Positions 1 through 8,484 of a stretch of 64,000 nucleotides of DNA are shown piece by piece. The DNA is from Methanosuratincola petrocarbonis. GTDB lineage: Archaea; Thermoproteota; Methanomethylicia; Methanomethylicales; Methanomethylicaceae. The notes beneath the pieces were generated by a model. The model saw only the letters and a program-made list of their open reading frames with translations. It was not told the DNA's origin and ran no database searches. Position 1 is the stretch's first letter. The number at the start of each line of letters is the position of its first letter. The stretch is from positions 930,001 through 994,000 of the forward strand of contig CP130488.1 in assembly GCA_030522375.1 (NCBI GenBank). The letters run 5' to 3'. The translations under genes and the position numbers were made by a program.

Positions 1-387
1 GGAATTGCTATCGACACCACCATTGCTGGGGATCACCCAGAGCTCTCTGAGCAGGACGCTCCTGTGAAGCTCGGGAATGGGCCTACCATAGTGGTCGCAG
101 ACGGACGGAAAGATTCGCTTGGCGGTGGGATGATCGCAAACCCGCTTGTCAGGGGATGGCTAATGGAGCTTGCAGAGAAAAGCGGTATACCGTACCAGCT
201 CGAAGTTCTGGAGGGGGGCACAACAGATGCGGCGGCCATCCAGATGTCTCAGTCAGGGATCCCTTCCGCTTGCATATCGATCCCCTCGAGGTATGTCCAC
301 AGCTTCAGCGAGGTAATATCAAAGAAAGACCTTGATGGCTGCGTCGAGCTCCTTGTCAAGGCAATGGAAAGCAGAATACCATTCTAG
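1..387 (+). CDS. M42-family metallopeptidase, C-terminal part (truncated by window start)
   Basis: The frame is open from base 1, so this is the C-terminal ~128 residues of a longer protein. It reads as an M42 aminopeptidase/endoglucanase-like enzyme (FrvX group, dinuclear metal, cytoplasmic, trims peptides). Family hallmarks are a VxxGD/TxAGDHP-like metal segment at the very start (GIAIDTTIAGDHP), a GGTTDAAAIQ stretch and the terminal VHSFSE segment, where the His is a metal ligand in this family. The family is usually about 350 residues, so roughly two thirds lie outside the window. The next gene starts 10 bases after the stop on the same strand, suggesting cotranscription. Substrate specificity cannot be read from this fragment. 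Confidence 0.85.
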   Translation, partial: GIAIDTTIAGDHPELSEQDAPVKLGNGPTIVVADGRKDSLGGGMIANPLVRGWLMELAEKSGIPYQLEVLEGGTTDAAAIQMSQSGIPSACISIPSRYVHSFSEVISKKDLDGCVELLVKAMESRIPF

Positions 388-396
388 TGCCCTAAA

Positions 397-1083
397 ATGT
401 CTCTCGAGAGGAGGATTAACTTCGACAAGGTTTACGAATACGGGGAGAAGGGGATAATAGGCAAAGAGGAGTTCACCTCCTTCTTCGATAGAATACCTTT
501 GCTTGAGAAAGCTCTTCGGGAGACTGAAGAGGCATCAGGTCTGCAATATCCGCCCGTATTTTTCGAGCCTGCCCTTACAATAATTAGGTACCCCGCATCG
601 GCATTCTCAGGCGCCGTAATATACGCAACCTGCAAGCTGATGGAGTACATAGGGGAGCTCCAGCCCTGCGTTGTTTTCTCCGTGCCCTTTGTGATACTCT
701 CACGCGAGGAGACGCTCAGGGCTTGCGCGGCACACGAGTTCCTGCATTACATTTACATAACAAGAGCCCTTTCCAAGGGGCACTACATGGACCTGGCAGG
801 CGAGAGGCTGGATTCGGTCGAGGTGCACCAAGCCTACGACGATACCCATACAGTCCCCCCTGAGGAATGGATTCGAAACTCAGAGCTTGTCGGACTTGTG
901 AAAAAGGTATTCAACCCGAACATTGACGATCCGGAGCTTGAGATGGCGATAAGGGAGAAGTGGATAGACAAGGGTCTGCCCGTCAAGTACACGACTGCAG
1001 AGGAGGCCAAGTTGAAGATTCCAATAGCAGAGATACAGAGAGTCAAGCTTGACGTGAAGGTCCTGCAAAGGCTACAGCCCTAA
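397..1083 (+). CDS. Uncharacterised protein with HExxH metalloprotease-like motif
   Basis: This 228-residue protein is not one I recognise. Its clearest feature is AAHEFLHYIY near residue 112, an HExxH motif preceded by small residues, as in minigluzincin/gluzincin zinc proteases; an acidic SVEVHQAYDD segment about 40 residues later could supply the third ligand. No signal peptide or convincing membrane segment is present, so it is probably cytoplasmic. ATG at 397 lies 10 bases after the M42 peptidase stop. The pair may be two peptidases in one operon, but that is inference. The C-terminal 60 residues are rich in Lys and Glu and look like a helical tail. Confidence 0.7.
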   Translation: MSLERRINFDKVYEYGEKGIIGKEEFTSFFDRIPLLEKALRETEEASGLQYPPVFFEPALTIIRYPASAFSGAVIYATCKLMEYIGELQPCVVFSVPFVILSREETLRACAAHEFLHYIYITRALSKGHYMDLAGERLDSVEVHQAYDDTHTVPPEEWIRNSELVGLVKKVFNPNIDDPELEMAIREKWIDKGLPVKYTTAEEAKLKIPIAEIQRVKLDVKVLQRLQP

Positions 1084-1100
1084 TCTTGTGGCTGATTCTT

Positions 1101-1108
1101 TTTATATA
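1101..1108 (+). promoter_or_regulatory. TATA-like box upstream of ahcY
   Basis: TTTATATA in a TTTTTATATATC context, centred near 1104. The expected transcript start is about 26 nt downstream (~1131). This places the promoter between the HExxH gene and ahcY and rules out an ahcY start as early as 1086. Confidence 0.5.
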
Positions 1109-1148
1109 TCTGGAGACATTATTCCCCTCAGTTTGGACGGTGTATATC

Positions 1149-2402
1149 TTGGAGTCTAAGGTCAAGGATCTTGGTCTTGCAGGTAGCGGCAAGAGCCTCC
1201 TAAGATGGGCAGAGGATCACATGCCGGTCCTGATGAGCATAAGGAAGAGGTTCGCTGAAGAGGCCCCGCTGAGGGGGGCGACGATCGCGGCTTGCCTGCA
1301 TGTCACGAAGGAAACCGGAGTCCTCATAAGGACTCTCGTCGATGGGGGCGCAAAGATCGCGCTCGCTGGGTCCAACCCGCTCTCCACTCAGGACGAGGTT
1401 GCTGCAGCCCTGGCGGATGAGGGGGTCAGCGTATTCGCCTGGAGGGGGCAGACCAAAGAAGAGTACTACGGTTGCTTGAAGGAAGTCCTCAAAAGGGAAC
1501 CCCAGATAACGATGGACGACGGGGCAGACCTGATCACGATACTGCACTCCGGAGAAGGAAATATCTCGAAGGTGGTTGGGGGGACGGAAGAGACCACCAC
1601 CGGGGTCGTCAGGCTCAAGGCTATGGCGGCTAACGGGGTGCTGAAGTACCCGGTAATAGCCGTCAACAATGCCGAGACAAAGTGGGACTTTGATAACGTC
1701 TATGGGACGGGGCAAAGCACCCTTGATGGGATTATGAGGGCCACCAACGTCCTGCTGGCTGGTAAGACTTTTGTAGTCGCAGGCTACGGCCACTGCGGCA
1801 GGGGCTTGGCCAACAGGGCAAGGGGCATGGGTGCCAGGGTAATTGTCACCGAGGTCGACCCGATGAAGGCTCTTAAGGCAGTGATGGACGGGTTTGCCGT
1901 GATGACCATGGACGAAGCCGCCAAGATAGGGGACATATTCGTCACTGCCACTGGCAATAAAAGTGTGATCAGGAGGGAGCACTTCAGGATAATGAAGGGC
2001 GGGGCGATCTTGGCAAATACAGGCCACTTCAATGTTGAGATTGACACAAGTGCACTCGGGGAAGAGGCATTGGAGAGAAGGCGCCTCAGGCAGAATGTTG
2101 ACGAGTATCTGATGAAGGACGGTAGGAAGATCTACCTCCTGGCAGAGGGGAGGCTCGTCAACCTTGCCGCTGCAGAGGGGCACCCGAGCGAGGTGATGGA
2201 CATGAGCTTTGCCAACCAGGCGCTCTCTGTCGAGTTCATAATCAAAAAGGGAAAAGGCCTCAAGCCAGATGTATATGACGTACCCAAGGAGATCGACAGA
2301 GCGGTAGCCAGGCTGAAGCTGGATACAATGGGAGTGAGAATCGACACGATGACTATGGAACAGGAGGCTTATGTAAGGGGATGGAGCGAAGGCACGGAGT
2401 GA
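1149..2402 (+). CDS. ahcY: S-adenosylhomocysteine hydrolase
   Basis: Hydrolyses S-adenosylhomocysteine to adenosine and homocysteine, pulling SAM-dependent methylations forward. About 417 residues, the normal archaeal length. Visible signatures are GSNPLSTQDEV near the substrate site, EETTTGVVR, NNAETKWDFDNVYGTGQS with the catalytic Lys/Asp/Asn cluster, the NAD-binding GYGHCGRG glycine motif, and the C-terminal HPSEVMDMSFANQ block. The frame is open from 1086, but the TATA box at 1101-1108 makes that start impossible. I chose TTG 1149 because a GGTG Shine-Dalgarno lies about 6 nt upstream and the protein then starts where the family does. GTG 1140 is the alternative. Confidence 0.93.
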   Translation: MESKVKDLGLAGSGKSLLRWAEDHMPVLMSIRKRFAEEAPLRGATIAACLHVTKETGVLIRTLVDGGAKIALAGSNPLSTQDEVAAALADEGVSVFAWRGQTKEEYYGCLKEVLKREPQITMDDGADLITILHSGEGNISKVVGGTEETTTGVVRLKAMAANGVLKYPVIAVNNAETKWDFDNVYGTGQSTLDGIMRATNVLLAGKTFVVAGYGHCGRGLANRARGMGARVIVTEVDPMKALKAVMDGFAVMTMDEAAKIGDIFVTATGNKSVIRREHFRIMKGGAILANTGHFNVEIDTSALGEEALERRRLRQNVDEYLMKDGRKIYLLAEGRLVNLAAAEGHPSEVMDMSFANQALSVEFIIKKGKGLKPDVYDVPKEIDRAVARLKLDTMGVRIDTMTMEQEAYVRGWSEGTE

Positions 2403-2429
2403 CCCCGCTTCTGCTTCCAAGAAGGGCAG

Positions 2430-2984
2430 CTATGCCTTCCACCACATGAACATGAAGTAAAGCACTCTGTTCCTGGACCTGTCAAGAGTGGCAAGTATGA
2501 ACTTCTTCCTCACGGTGTGTGAGAGGCGCCCTGCCCTTACTATCTCGATTGGATCGACCTCTGCCGAGCTGGGGAGCACATGTATAACGAACGGGGCATG
2601 GTCGATTCCTGGGCCGTACTCATAGACCGCGAAATCAGATCCGAATTTCATGCCAGGCCTCACGACGTAACCCTTCTCGCGCAGATCCTTGTAAACAGCA
2701 TAGAGCTCGTCAAAAAACCTGAAGCTCTCCCTTGAGAACTTTGCCAGTTCCTCTACCGAAATCGCACGACCTCCCGACTCGACGGATATTCTCCCTTTCT
2801 CAAGGAGGTAGTTTGCTTCGAAGAGGGATAGTTCGAGGGGGGCATCGACCTCAGTGTCCTTTGGCTTGTGGATGTTGACCGGCTTACCGAAAAAGCCCTC
2901 CTTGTAGAGCATTGCCCCCTGAGCTTTTGAGAGTATGATGATCCGGGATCCGATTATTGTTGCCACCGGGAGTGGGGACGCCAT
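2430..2984 (-). CDS. endA: tRNA-splicing endonuclease, single-domain archaeal type
   Basis: Cuts introns from pre-tRNAs at the bulge-helix-bulge motif. 184 residues is the size of the homomeric archaeal enzyme. The C-terminal catalytic domain shows YKDLREKGYVVRPG, KFGSDFAVYEYGPG (catalytic Tyr), HAPFVIHV (catalytic His) and RAGRLSHTVRKKFILA (catalytic Lys). The N-terminal domain is present and starts at ATG 2984. Carrying all catalytic residues in one chain suggests a homotetramer rather than the two-subunit crenarchaeal form. It converges on ahcY with a 27-bp gap. Confidence 0.95.
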   Translation of the reverse strand: MASPLPVATIIGSRIIILSKAQGAMLYKEGFFGKPVNIHKPKDTEVDAPLELSLFEANYLLEKGRISVESGGRAISVEELAKFSRESFRFFDELYAVYKDLREKGYVVRPGMKFGSDFAVYEYGPGIDHAPFVIHVLPSSAEVDPIEIVRAGRLSHTVRKKFILATLDRSRNRVLYFMFMWWKA

Positions 2985-3192
2985 CGCGATGCACCAGGAA
3001 TGGAGAATAACTTTTTTAGAGTATATGAGACCGCCAATTAAAGTTTGTCAGGAAGGGAGCAACTTTTAGAAAAGAAATATGATCACACCAGCGATTGGAG
3101 GGCGGGCGATAGTATTCATAGCTTGCCATACATCCCAGACGTGTTTCAAGGCGAAGTCCTTCGTTTCCAGAAAGGGAAGAAATTTGACAGGA

Positions 3193-3873
3193 TCAAAGCA
3201 CACGGTGCAGTGCAAGCACCCTGACGTCGTCTGATGCGTCCCTCATGGTGTCTACCATAAGCTCAAGGTTTGCAACCAAGTCCCTGCAGATCAGCACGCA
3301 GCCCTGATCCTTCACGTCCATTATGATCCGAAGATCGAGATCCTGCTGCATGAGATCGACCTTGTTCTCTGCAGAGTGTACGTCCCCGACCTGCTTCAAT
3401 GCATACATGGGATTCATAGCCAATGCCATAATGCAATCTCTGAGCCTTTCATAAGCAGACAAGGATTCGCTTGCGAGTGCGACCAGACCCTCAGCAATCG
3501 CAGGATCGACCCCGAGGTTGCTCTTGGAGAGCTTGAGTATGAGCCTTGAAATGGTCTGGGCGATCTCGGCAATCTTCTCAACATTGAACATTAGCCTGAG
3601 GAAGTCTTCCCTGTAAAGGAGACCAGGGGCCGACTTTGTCAGCGTATCGATCAACTCTATCTTTATCTCGTCTGCTTCCTCCTCTAGTTTTGAGACTTCG
3701 TTATAGTAGTCTTCCATGTTGCCCCTCGATGAGATATAATCGTCAATCATAAGTACCAACGATCTCACAACTTCCTGAACTTTCCTCGCGTGGTCAGTGA
3801 GAAGATCCAGCGATTTTCGGTAGGCTTTGTTTTCAAGATCGCTCAGCTCTTTCGGATAGGTCAAACCAAACAT
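3193..3873 (-). CDS. DUF47 / PhoU-like phosphate transport accessory protein
   Basis: A 226-residue, almost entirely helical protein of the DUF47 (COG1392) family, which resembles PhoU and often accompanies PitA-type phosphate transporters. Family features are an early DHARKVQEVVRS helix, a LEEEADEIKIELID segment with the acidic metal-binding pattern, and the central LYREDFLRL...VEKIAEIAQ block. No pit gene is adjacent here, so the partner is unknown. The gene stands alone, divergent from trxB across a 228-bp AT-rich gap that contains promoter-like sequence (TTTAATAAAG around 3908-3917) but no other gene. Confidence 0.85.
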   Translation of the reverse strand: MFGLTYPKELSDLENKAYRKSLDLLTDHARKVQEVVRSLVLMIDDYISSRGNMEDYYNEVSKLEEEADEIKIELIDTLTKSAPGLLYREDFLRLMFNVEKIAEIAQTISRLILKLSKSNLGVDPAIAEGLVALASESLSAYERLRDCIMALAMNPMYALKQVGDVHSAENKVDLMQQDLDLRIIMDVKDQGCVLICRDLVANLELMVDTMRDASDDVRVLALHRVL

Positions 3874-4061
3874 CCCCTGAAGGACGCGCTAAAAGAAGCT
3901 AAAGCCTTTAATAAAGTTTTAGTTATAAAAGCACCTAATTAAATAAAAATACTAGAACGGCACGAAAAAATAATGTTCCGATGATATAACCTAATGAAAC
4001 TGAGCGGAGCATTCTTGAAATATGAGCTCGAATCGGGAAGAGATTTTAGGCTAAAGCACAA

Positions 4062-4081
4062 CCTATAGTTCGGGATATAGG
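4062..4081. promoter_or_regulatory. Inverted repeat CCTATA-N8-TATAGG before trxB
   Basis: A perfect 6-bp inverted repeat with an 8-nt spacer ends 20 bases before the trxB start codon. The position fits an operator overlapping the core promoter or transcript start. The regulator is unknown. Confidence 0.4.
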
Positions 4082-4101
4082 ATTCTAGAAAGGTGTAAAA
4101 A

Positions 4102-5025
4102 ATGGAGTGCGACGTGCTCATAATTGGTGCAGGTCCTGCGGGGCTTACAGCCGCGATCTACTCTTCAAGGCAGGGCCTTAGGACGGTTGTACTGGAGGAG
4201 GCGGTCGTAGGCGGCAGGGCCACTTATGCCCATACGATCGACAATTATCCGGGGTTCCCAGAGGGGATCTCCGGTGCAGAGCTGATATCAAGGTTTGCAA
4301 AGCAAGCGGAGAGGTTCGGCACTATAATAAGACCAGGAGAAGGCGCTAAGGAAATCAAGATATCTGGAGATGTTAAGGAAACAATCACCTCCAACGACAG
4401 CTACACCTCCAGGGCACTGGTGATCGCCACAGGGCTCAGGCAGAAGAAGCTGCAGATACCAGGGGAGGAGAGGCTGCTCGGCAGGGGAGTCTCGTACTGC
4501 GCCACCTGTGACGGGTTCTTCTTCAGAAACAAGAAGGTGGCGGTGATCGGGGGCGGTAACGAAGCTGCAAGCGATCTCCTGTACCTGTCGTCACTCGCTG
4601 GGAAGATACTTTGGCTAGTGGGGGAAGAGGGGGTCACTGCCGACGATAGCTATTTGGCGAAGATCAAAGAGTCCGGGATCGAGCCGCACACTGGTGTGAG
4701 GGTTGTGGAATTGCTGGGCAAGGAGAGGCTGGAAGGGATCGTGATTGAGAAAGGAGGGGTCCAGGAAAAGCTGGCGGTGGACGGAGCATTCATAGCCGTA
4801 GGGTCGGTCCCAACTGTCGAGATCCTGAGGAGGGCTGGGATCGAGTTAGACGAAAAGGGGTTCATAAAAACTGGCGAGGAAATGGAAACGAACATAGCTG
4901 GGGTCTTTGCAGCGGGCGATTGCACCGGCAAGAGCCACCAAGTGATCTTGGCCGCAGGTCAGGGCGCGATGGCTGGGATCAAGGCTTCAGCTTATGCAAA
5001 AATGAAGGGGCGAATAACAGGCTAG
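4102..5025 (+). CDS. trxB: Thioredoxin reductase (FAD-dependent, TrxB type)
   Basis: Transfers electrons from a reduced nicotinamide or other donor through FAD and a redox cysteine pair to thioredoxin-like proteins. 307 residues, the usual low-molecular-weight TrxB size. It has an N-terminal FAD Rossmann motif (IIGAGPAGLTAAIY), the active-site C133-A-T-C136 in SYCATCDGFFF, a second nucleotide-binding GGGNEAASD, and the terminal FAD loop GVFAAGDCTGK. AAAGGTG at 4091-4097 gives a good Shine-Dalgarno for ATG 4102. The second Rossmann motif is GGGNEA rather than GGGDSA, so the NADPH preference is uncertain. Its stop overlaps the convergent small gene by 4 bp. Confidence 0.92.
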   Translation: MECDVLIIGAGPAGLTAAIYSSRQGLRTVVLEEAVVGGRATYAHTIDNYPGFPEGISGAELISRFAKQAERFGTIIRPGEGAKEIKISGDVKETITSNDSYTSRALVIATGLRQKKLQIPGEERLLGRGVSYCATCDGFFFRNKKVAVIGGGNEAASDLLYLSSLAGKILWLVGEEGVTADDSYLAKIKESGIEPHTGVRVVELLGKERLEGIVIEKGGVQEKLAVDGAFIAVGSVPTVEILRRAGIELDEKGFIKTGEEMETNIAGVFAAGDCTGKSHQVILAAGQGAMAGIKASAYAKMKGRITG

Positions 5026-5321
5026 ATCTTCCTTATGGTCGCTATCGAGTTGTCGGCTAAGCCCTGCACCCGCATCTCCTCTGCGTTTGCCCAGACCTCG
5101 TTTTCAGGGATGTCAGGAAAAGGGAGGGCCTTTAGCTCCAGCTTCTTTTTACCGGCCACGACAACCTCGAATTTCTCATTAATCTGGAGGTATTTCATGG
5201 TCGATGGGTTCATCTTACCGATTCCCCTATCTGTGTCTTCCCTTCTCCTCAGACGGAGGCGCTTTTCAGGAGGCTTTGACACGAATGTCACCACCAGTGG
5301 AAGGATATGACTCAATACCAT
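5022..5321 (-). CDS. Small uncharacterised protein, possibly double-psi beta-barrel-like
   Basis: This 99-residue product lies 7 bp downstream of glyS on the same strand, so the two are probably cotranscribed. I do not recognise a named family. The segment LRRREDTDRGIGKMNPSTMK followed by LQINEKFEVVVAGKKKLELKA resembles the N-terminal barrel of CDC48/VAT and related double-psi beta-barrels (...GRGIVRIDPETMRELGL..GDVVEI...), which would suggest a small substrate- or nucleic-acid-binding module. That is a weak likeness read by eye. An alternative frame on the plus strand over the same bases is low-complexity Ser/Phe and looks like a shadow. Confidence 0.6.
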   Translation of the reverse strand: MVLSHILPLVVTFVSKPPEKRLRLRRREDTDRGIGKMNPSTMKYLQINEKFEVVVAGKKKLELKALPFPDIPENEVWANAEEMRVQGLADNSIATIRKI

Positions 5322-5328
5322 TTTAAGG

Positions 5329-7035
5329 CTAACGCATCGGGAGGAATCCCTGGAGAAATCCCTTGAGCTCGCCTATGGGGACCCTCCGTTGCTCCCAAGT
5401 ATCCCGGAGCCGGATGGTGACGGTATCGTCTTGGAGGCTCTGGTAATCAACAGTGACCGCAAATGGGCAACCTATCTCGTCCGCCCTCGCGTAGCGCCTC
5501 CCGATCGAGCCGGAGTCGTCGAATTCGACAATGATACCTGCGTCTTTCAAGTCGCGGTATATGCCGTAGGCCTTCTCCCTCAAGCCATCACGGTTGACTA
5601 GAGGGAATACTGAGACAGTAACCGGCGCAATAGACGGGGGGAGCCTCAGCACGACCCTGTCCTCGCGCTCAGAGTATGCGCACTCAAGGGCCAAGTAAGT
5701 GAGCCTGTCAGCGCCGAAGGAAGGCTCAGCCACATGCGGAATGAAGCGCTCACCAGTCTGTGACTCTTCCTTCTCGTAGAACTCGACATACTCCGGCTTG
5801 ATCAGCACCCCATCGACCTCGACAGGGCCAGAGGAGAGCCTGGACCGGAGCACGGAGGCATCAGCCCCCTTTATCACAAAGAGCACCTTTCCAGTATTCT
5901 TACCGTGATCCGCGCTTATTGCATCTGCCCTGGGCTTGGCAGCCAGCACCTTCACTTTCCTGGGTGCATCAAACTTCCTGAAGACCGACATGTCCTGACC
6001 GCTGTATTGCATGTGGCGTGAGAGGTCGTAGTCAGTACGGTAAGCATGGCCTGAGACCTCAACCCAACCCCACCGCTCAAGCTTGACCAACTGGTCGAAG
6101 GTCTGTGCAGAGTAGTGCGCCCTCTCTTCCGGGGGTTTCCCGATGAACATCTGCGAATCGACTGGGGCTCCAAGCTCGGAAATGAACTTAGTTGAGAGCG
6201 CCATGAAATAGGCGAGCCACTCGGTCTTGATGTAGCCCTCCTTCAGAGCCTCGGACACGGAGACCCGTATGGGTTCCGATGCCTTGGACTTTACCATTTC
6301 CTCGGTGAGTAGACTCAGCTTCACATCCTCCACATCACCTATTAGCGTGCATTCAGGGGATCTTGGGTCGAAGAAGAACTCTACCTCCATTATTGTGAAC
6401 TCCCTGAGCCGGATTGGGCCCTGCCTAGGCGAGATCTCGTTCCGGGCAACCTTCCCTATCTGGGCCAAACCCATGGGCAGGCGCTCCCTCATCGAGTTGA
6501 AAATGCTCTTGAAATTGACAAACATGCCTTGGGCAGCCTCTGGTCTAAGGTAGGCGACATTCTCTGAATAGGGACCGATGTTTGTCCTGAACAGGAGGTT
6601 GAACCTGGAGATCTTGCTCAGTTGGCCTTGGCAATCAGAGCACCTAACGCGCTTTTCCAGGATGATTGCATCGAGCTCCTCAGTTGTCATCCCTTCTATT
6701 CCCTTGACCTCCCCGACCTGCTCCAGTATAAGATGATCCGCCCTGAACCTTTTGTGGCACTGCATGCACTCCACGATTACATCAGTAAAATTCTCAACAT
6801 GACCCGACGCCTCGAAAACTTTGGCGGGCATTATCACAGGAGTCTCGATCTCGTACACCAGTCCATGGTGCCGGTGTATGAAAACTTCCCTCCAGCGCCT
6901 CTCGATATTCCGTTTGAGCATCGCTCCCATGGGACCGAAGTCCAGGAAGCCTGCGACCCCGCCATAAATCTCTGAAGAAGGCCAGAAGAAGCCCCTTCTC
7001 CTGCCAAGCTCCACTATTTTATCGTATTTGTCCAT
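5329..7035 (-). CDS. glyS: Glycyl-tRNA synthetase (class II, archaeal/eukaryotic type)
   Basis: Charges tRNA-Gly. About 568 residues from ATG 7035. The start was chosen because the family begins with KYDKIVELxRRRGFFWPSxEIYGG; the frame stays open to 7113, but the extra 26 residues are unlike the family. A zinc-binding insert carries CMQC and CSDC pairs. Class II motifs include NLLFRTNIGPYSENVAYLRPEAAQGMF, ARNEISPRQGPIRLREFTIMEVEFFFDP and FIPHVAEPSFGADRLTY. The C-terminal anticodon-binding domain runs over the last ~120 residues. It is divergent from speB across a shared TATA-rich region. Confidence 0.95.
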   Translation of the reverse strand: MDKYDKIVELGRRRGFFWPSSEIYGGVAGFLDFGPMGAMLKRNIERRWREVFIHRHHGLVYEIETPVIMPAKVFEASGHVENFTDVIVECMQCHKRFRADHLILEQVGEVKGIEGMTTEELDAIILEKRVRCSDCQGQLSKISRFNLLFRTNIGPYSENVAYLRPEAAQGMFVNFKSIFNSMRERLPMGLAQIGKVARNEISPRQGPIRLREFTIMEVEFFFDPRSPECTLIGDVEDVKLSLLTEEMVKSKASEPIRVSVSEALKEGYIKTEWLAYFMALSTKFISELGAPVDSQMFIGKPPEERAHYSAQTFDQLVKLERWGWVEVSGHAYRTDYDLSRHMQYSGQDMSVFRKFDAPRKVKVLAAKPRADAISADHGKNTGKVLFVIKGADASVLRSRLSSGPVEVDGVLIKPEYVEFYEKEESQTGERFIPHVAEPSFGADRLTYLALECAYSEREDRVVLRLPPSIAPVTVSVFPLVNRDGLREKAYGIYRDLKDAGIIVEFDDSGSIGRRYARADEIGCPFAVTVDYQSLQDDTVTIRLRDTWEQRRVPIGELKGFLQGFLPMR

Positions 7036-7133
7036 TGGAACGCCCTCGCGAGTCAGTCCAGATTGATTGTGTACAGGGATATATGCGTATTCGTACCCCG
7101 TTGAAAGGGGCAATGCTAAACTTGCTCAGTTGG

Positions 7134-7143
7134 ATATATATAA
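7134..7143. promoter_or_regulatory. TATA element shared by divergent glyS and speB
   Basis: ATATATATAA, centred near 7138, reads as a TATA box on either strand. Rightward it predicts a transcript start near 7164, giving speB a ~35-nt leader. Leftward it predicts a start near 7112, giving glyS a ~75-nt leader before ATG 7035. Confidence 0.45.
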
Positions 7144-7198
7144 GACACCAGTAAGGCATAGGTTAGTTGCTTGGACAAAAATCAGAGGTCGGTGAAGA

Positions 7199-8089
7199 AT
7201 GCCCAACACTCCATTCTACCTCGACTCTCAACCAGTTTATTTTGGGGGTTTCAAGAGGGAATACGCAGATGCCGATTTCGCGCTGTTTGGAGTGCCCTTC
7301 GACTGCACATCAAGCTATAGACCTGGTTCGAGGTTTGGACCAGACGCGATAAGGGAGGCATCAGCCAACATCGAAACCTGGTCTTGGAGGACAGGCATAG
7401 ATTTTGAGGACTTGAAGGTCCATGACTTGGGCAATGTTGCAGTGGTGTACGGTGACGCTTCTGAGACCATCAGGAGGGTGGCAGACACCGTCGAGGACGT
7501 AAACTCGACAAGGAAAGTTCCCATCATGTTAGGAGGGGAGCACCTTGTGACCCTTGGATCTGCGAAGGCGATAAAGAACTGCACATTCGTCTCCTTTGAC
7601 GCGCACTTCGACCTCAGGGATGAATACCTGTCGAACAAGCTCTCCCATGCCTGTGTAATGAGGCGCATCATGGAAGAGGTAGGAAAAGAGAGGATCCTCC
7701 TCTGCGGGGTAAGGGCAACCTTCGGGGAGGAGGTCAGATGGGTCAAGGAGAACGGGATAAAGTACATGACATCAAGGGACTTGTTGAGGGAAGGGGTAAG
7801 CTCCTCGTCTTTGTGGCTAAAGGAACAGCTCAAGAATGCTGAAAAAATTTACATCAGCATCGATATGGATGTGATTGACCCAGCTTATGCGCCTGGAGTC
7901 GGCAACCCGGAGCCCGAAGGGATTGCCCCAAGCCTGCTCCTAGACATCCTAGGGGAGGCAATAGACGACAGGGTCGTTGGATTTGATCTAGTCGAAGTCG
8001 CGCCACACTATGACAATGGAATGACTGCTGTCTTGGCATCCAAGATGATCTTCGAGATCTGTACGATGATAAAACAGGCACGGCACTGA
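7199..8089 (+). CDS. speB: Agmatinase / ureohydrolase
   Basis: A dimanganese ureohydrolase; agmatine hydrolysis to putrescine and urea is the usual archaeal role, feeding polyamine synthesis. 296 residues, full length. The four metal-binding signatures are clear: GGEHLVTLG, SFDAHFDLRDEY, a following SHACVMRR, and SIDMDVIDPAYAPGVGNPEPEG. Start ATG 7199 follows GGTGAAGA. The substrate could instead be another guanidino compound (arginine or guanidinobutyrate), which motifs alone do not settle. It converges on rpo12 with only 1 bp between stops. Confidence 0.92.
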   Translation: MPNTPFYLDSQPVYFGGFKREYADADFALFGVPFDCTSSYRPGSRFGPDAIREASANIETWSWRTGIDFEDLKVHDLGNVAVVYGDASETIRRVADTVEDVNSTRKVPIMLGGEHLVTLGSAKAIKNCTFVSFDAHFDLRDEYLSNKLSHACVMRRIMEEVGKERILLCGVRATFGEEVRWVKENGIKYMTSRDLLREGVSSSSLWLKEQLKNAEKIYISIDMDVIDPAYAPGVGNPEPEGIAPSLLLDILGEAIDDRVVGFDLVEVAPHYDNGMTAVLASKMIFEICTMIKQARH

Positions 8090-8090
8090 G

Positions 8091-8237
8091 TCAGCGAGCT
8101 TTTATCTCCCTGATGATTGGAGACCTAGACTTGTAGAGGATCCTGTGGCCGCAAACCGGGCACCTAATCCCTGGCAGACCCATAAGCTCGTTGCTTTCGA
8201 TGGTCTTTCCGCATCTCTCGCAGAGGTAGGTTGCCAT
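8091..8237 (-). CDS. rpo12: RNA polymerase subunit Rpo12 (RpoP)
   Basis: A 48-residue zinc-ribbon subunit of archaeal RNA polymerase, equivalent to eukaryotic Rpb12. It has two CxxC-type knuckles, YLCERCGK and IRCPVCGHRILYK, separated by the usual ~15 residues. The open frame extends upstream to 8303, but ATG 8237 gives the correct family length and N-terminus (ATYLCERCGK). Single-gene unit as far as visible; the 248 bp to the next gene hold AT-rich promoter-like sequence and no further gene. Confidence 0.93.
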   Translation of the reverse strand: MATYLCERCGKTIESNELMGLPGIRCPVCGHRILYKSRSPIIREIKAR

Positions 8238-8484
8238 ATCCAAATACCCAGGCAATAAAGAATGGTCCCTGTTTAAAAGTGTTGCGTAGAGCCAAGCTAT
8301 CAAACAAGAATCGTTTCACTTTTCGATTAAGCATCTGAACCATACTGTACAAGTGGCATCCACAGGGAGGGGGCCGGGCGAGTAATCTTTACGACTTGCA
8401 GCGGCATCACCGGATCTATTAAATGAACGGGTAAGAAATAAAAAAGATGAACGCTAATAGGTCGATACCATTTGGGGGGTGATG

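Noticed and set aside
1200..2420. A 406-residue open frame antisense to ahcY
   Set aside because: It mirrors the conserved SAH hydrolase frame, is rich in His, Pro and Leu without any domain, and has no promoter or Shine-Dalgarno. High-GC third positions in the true gene keep the opposite frame open.
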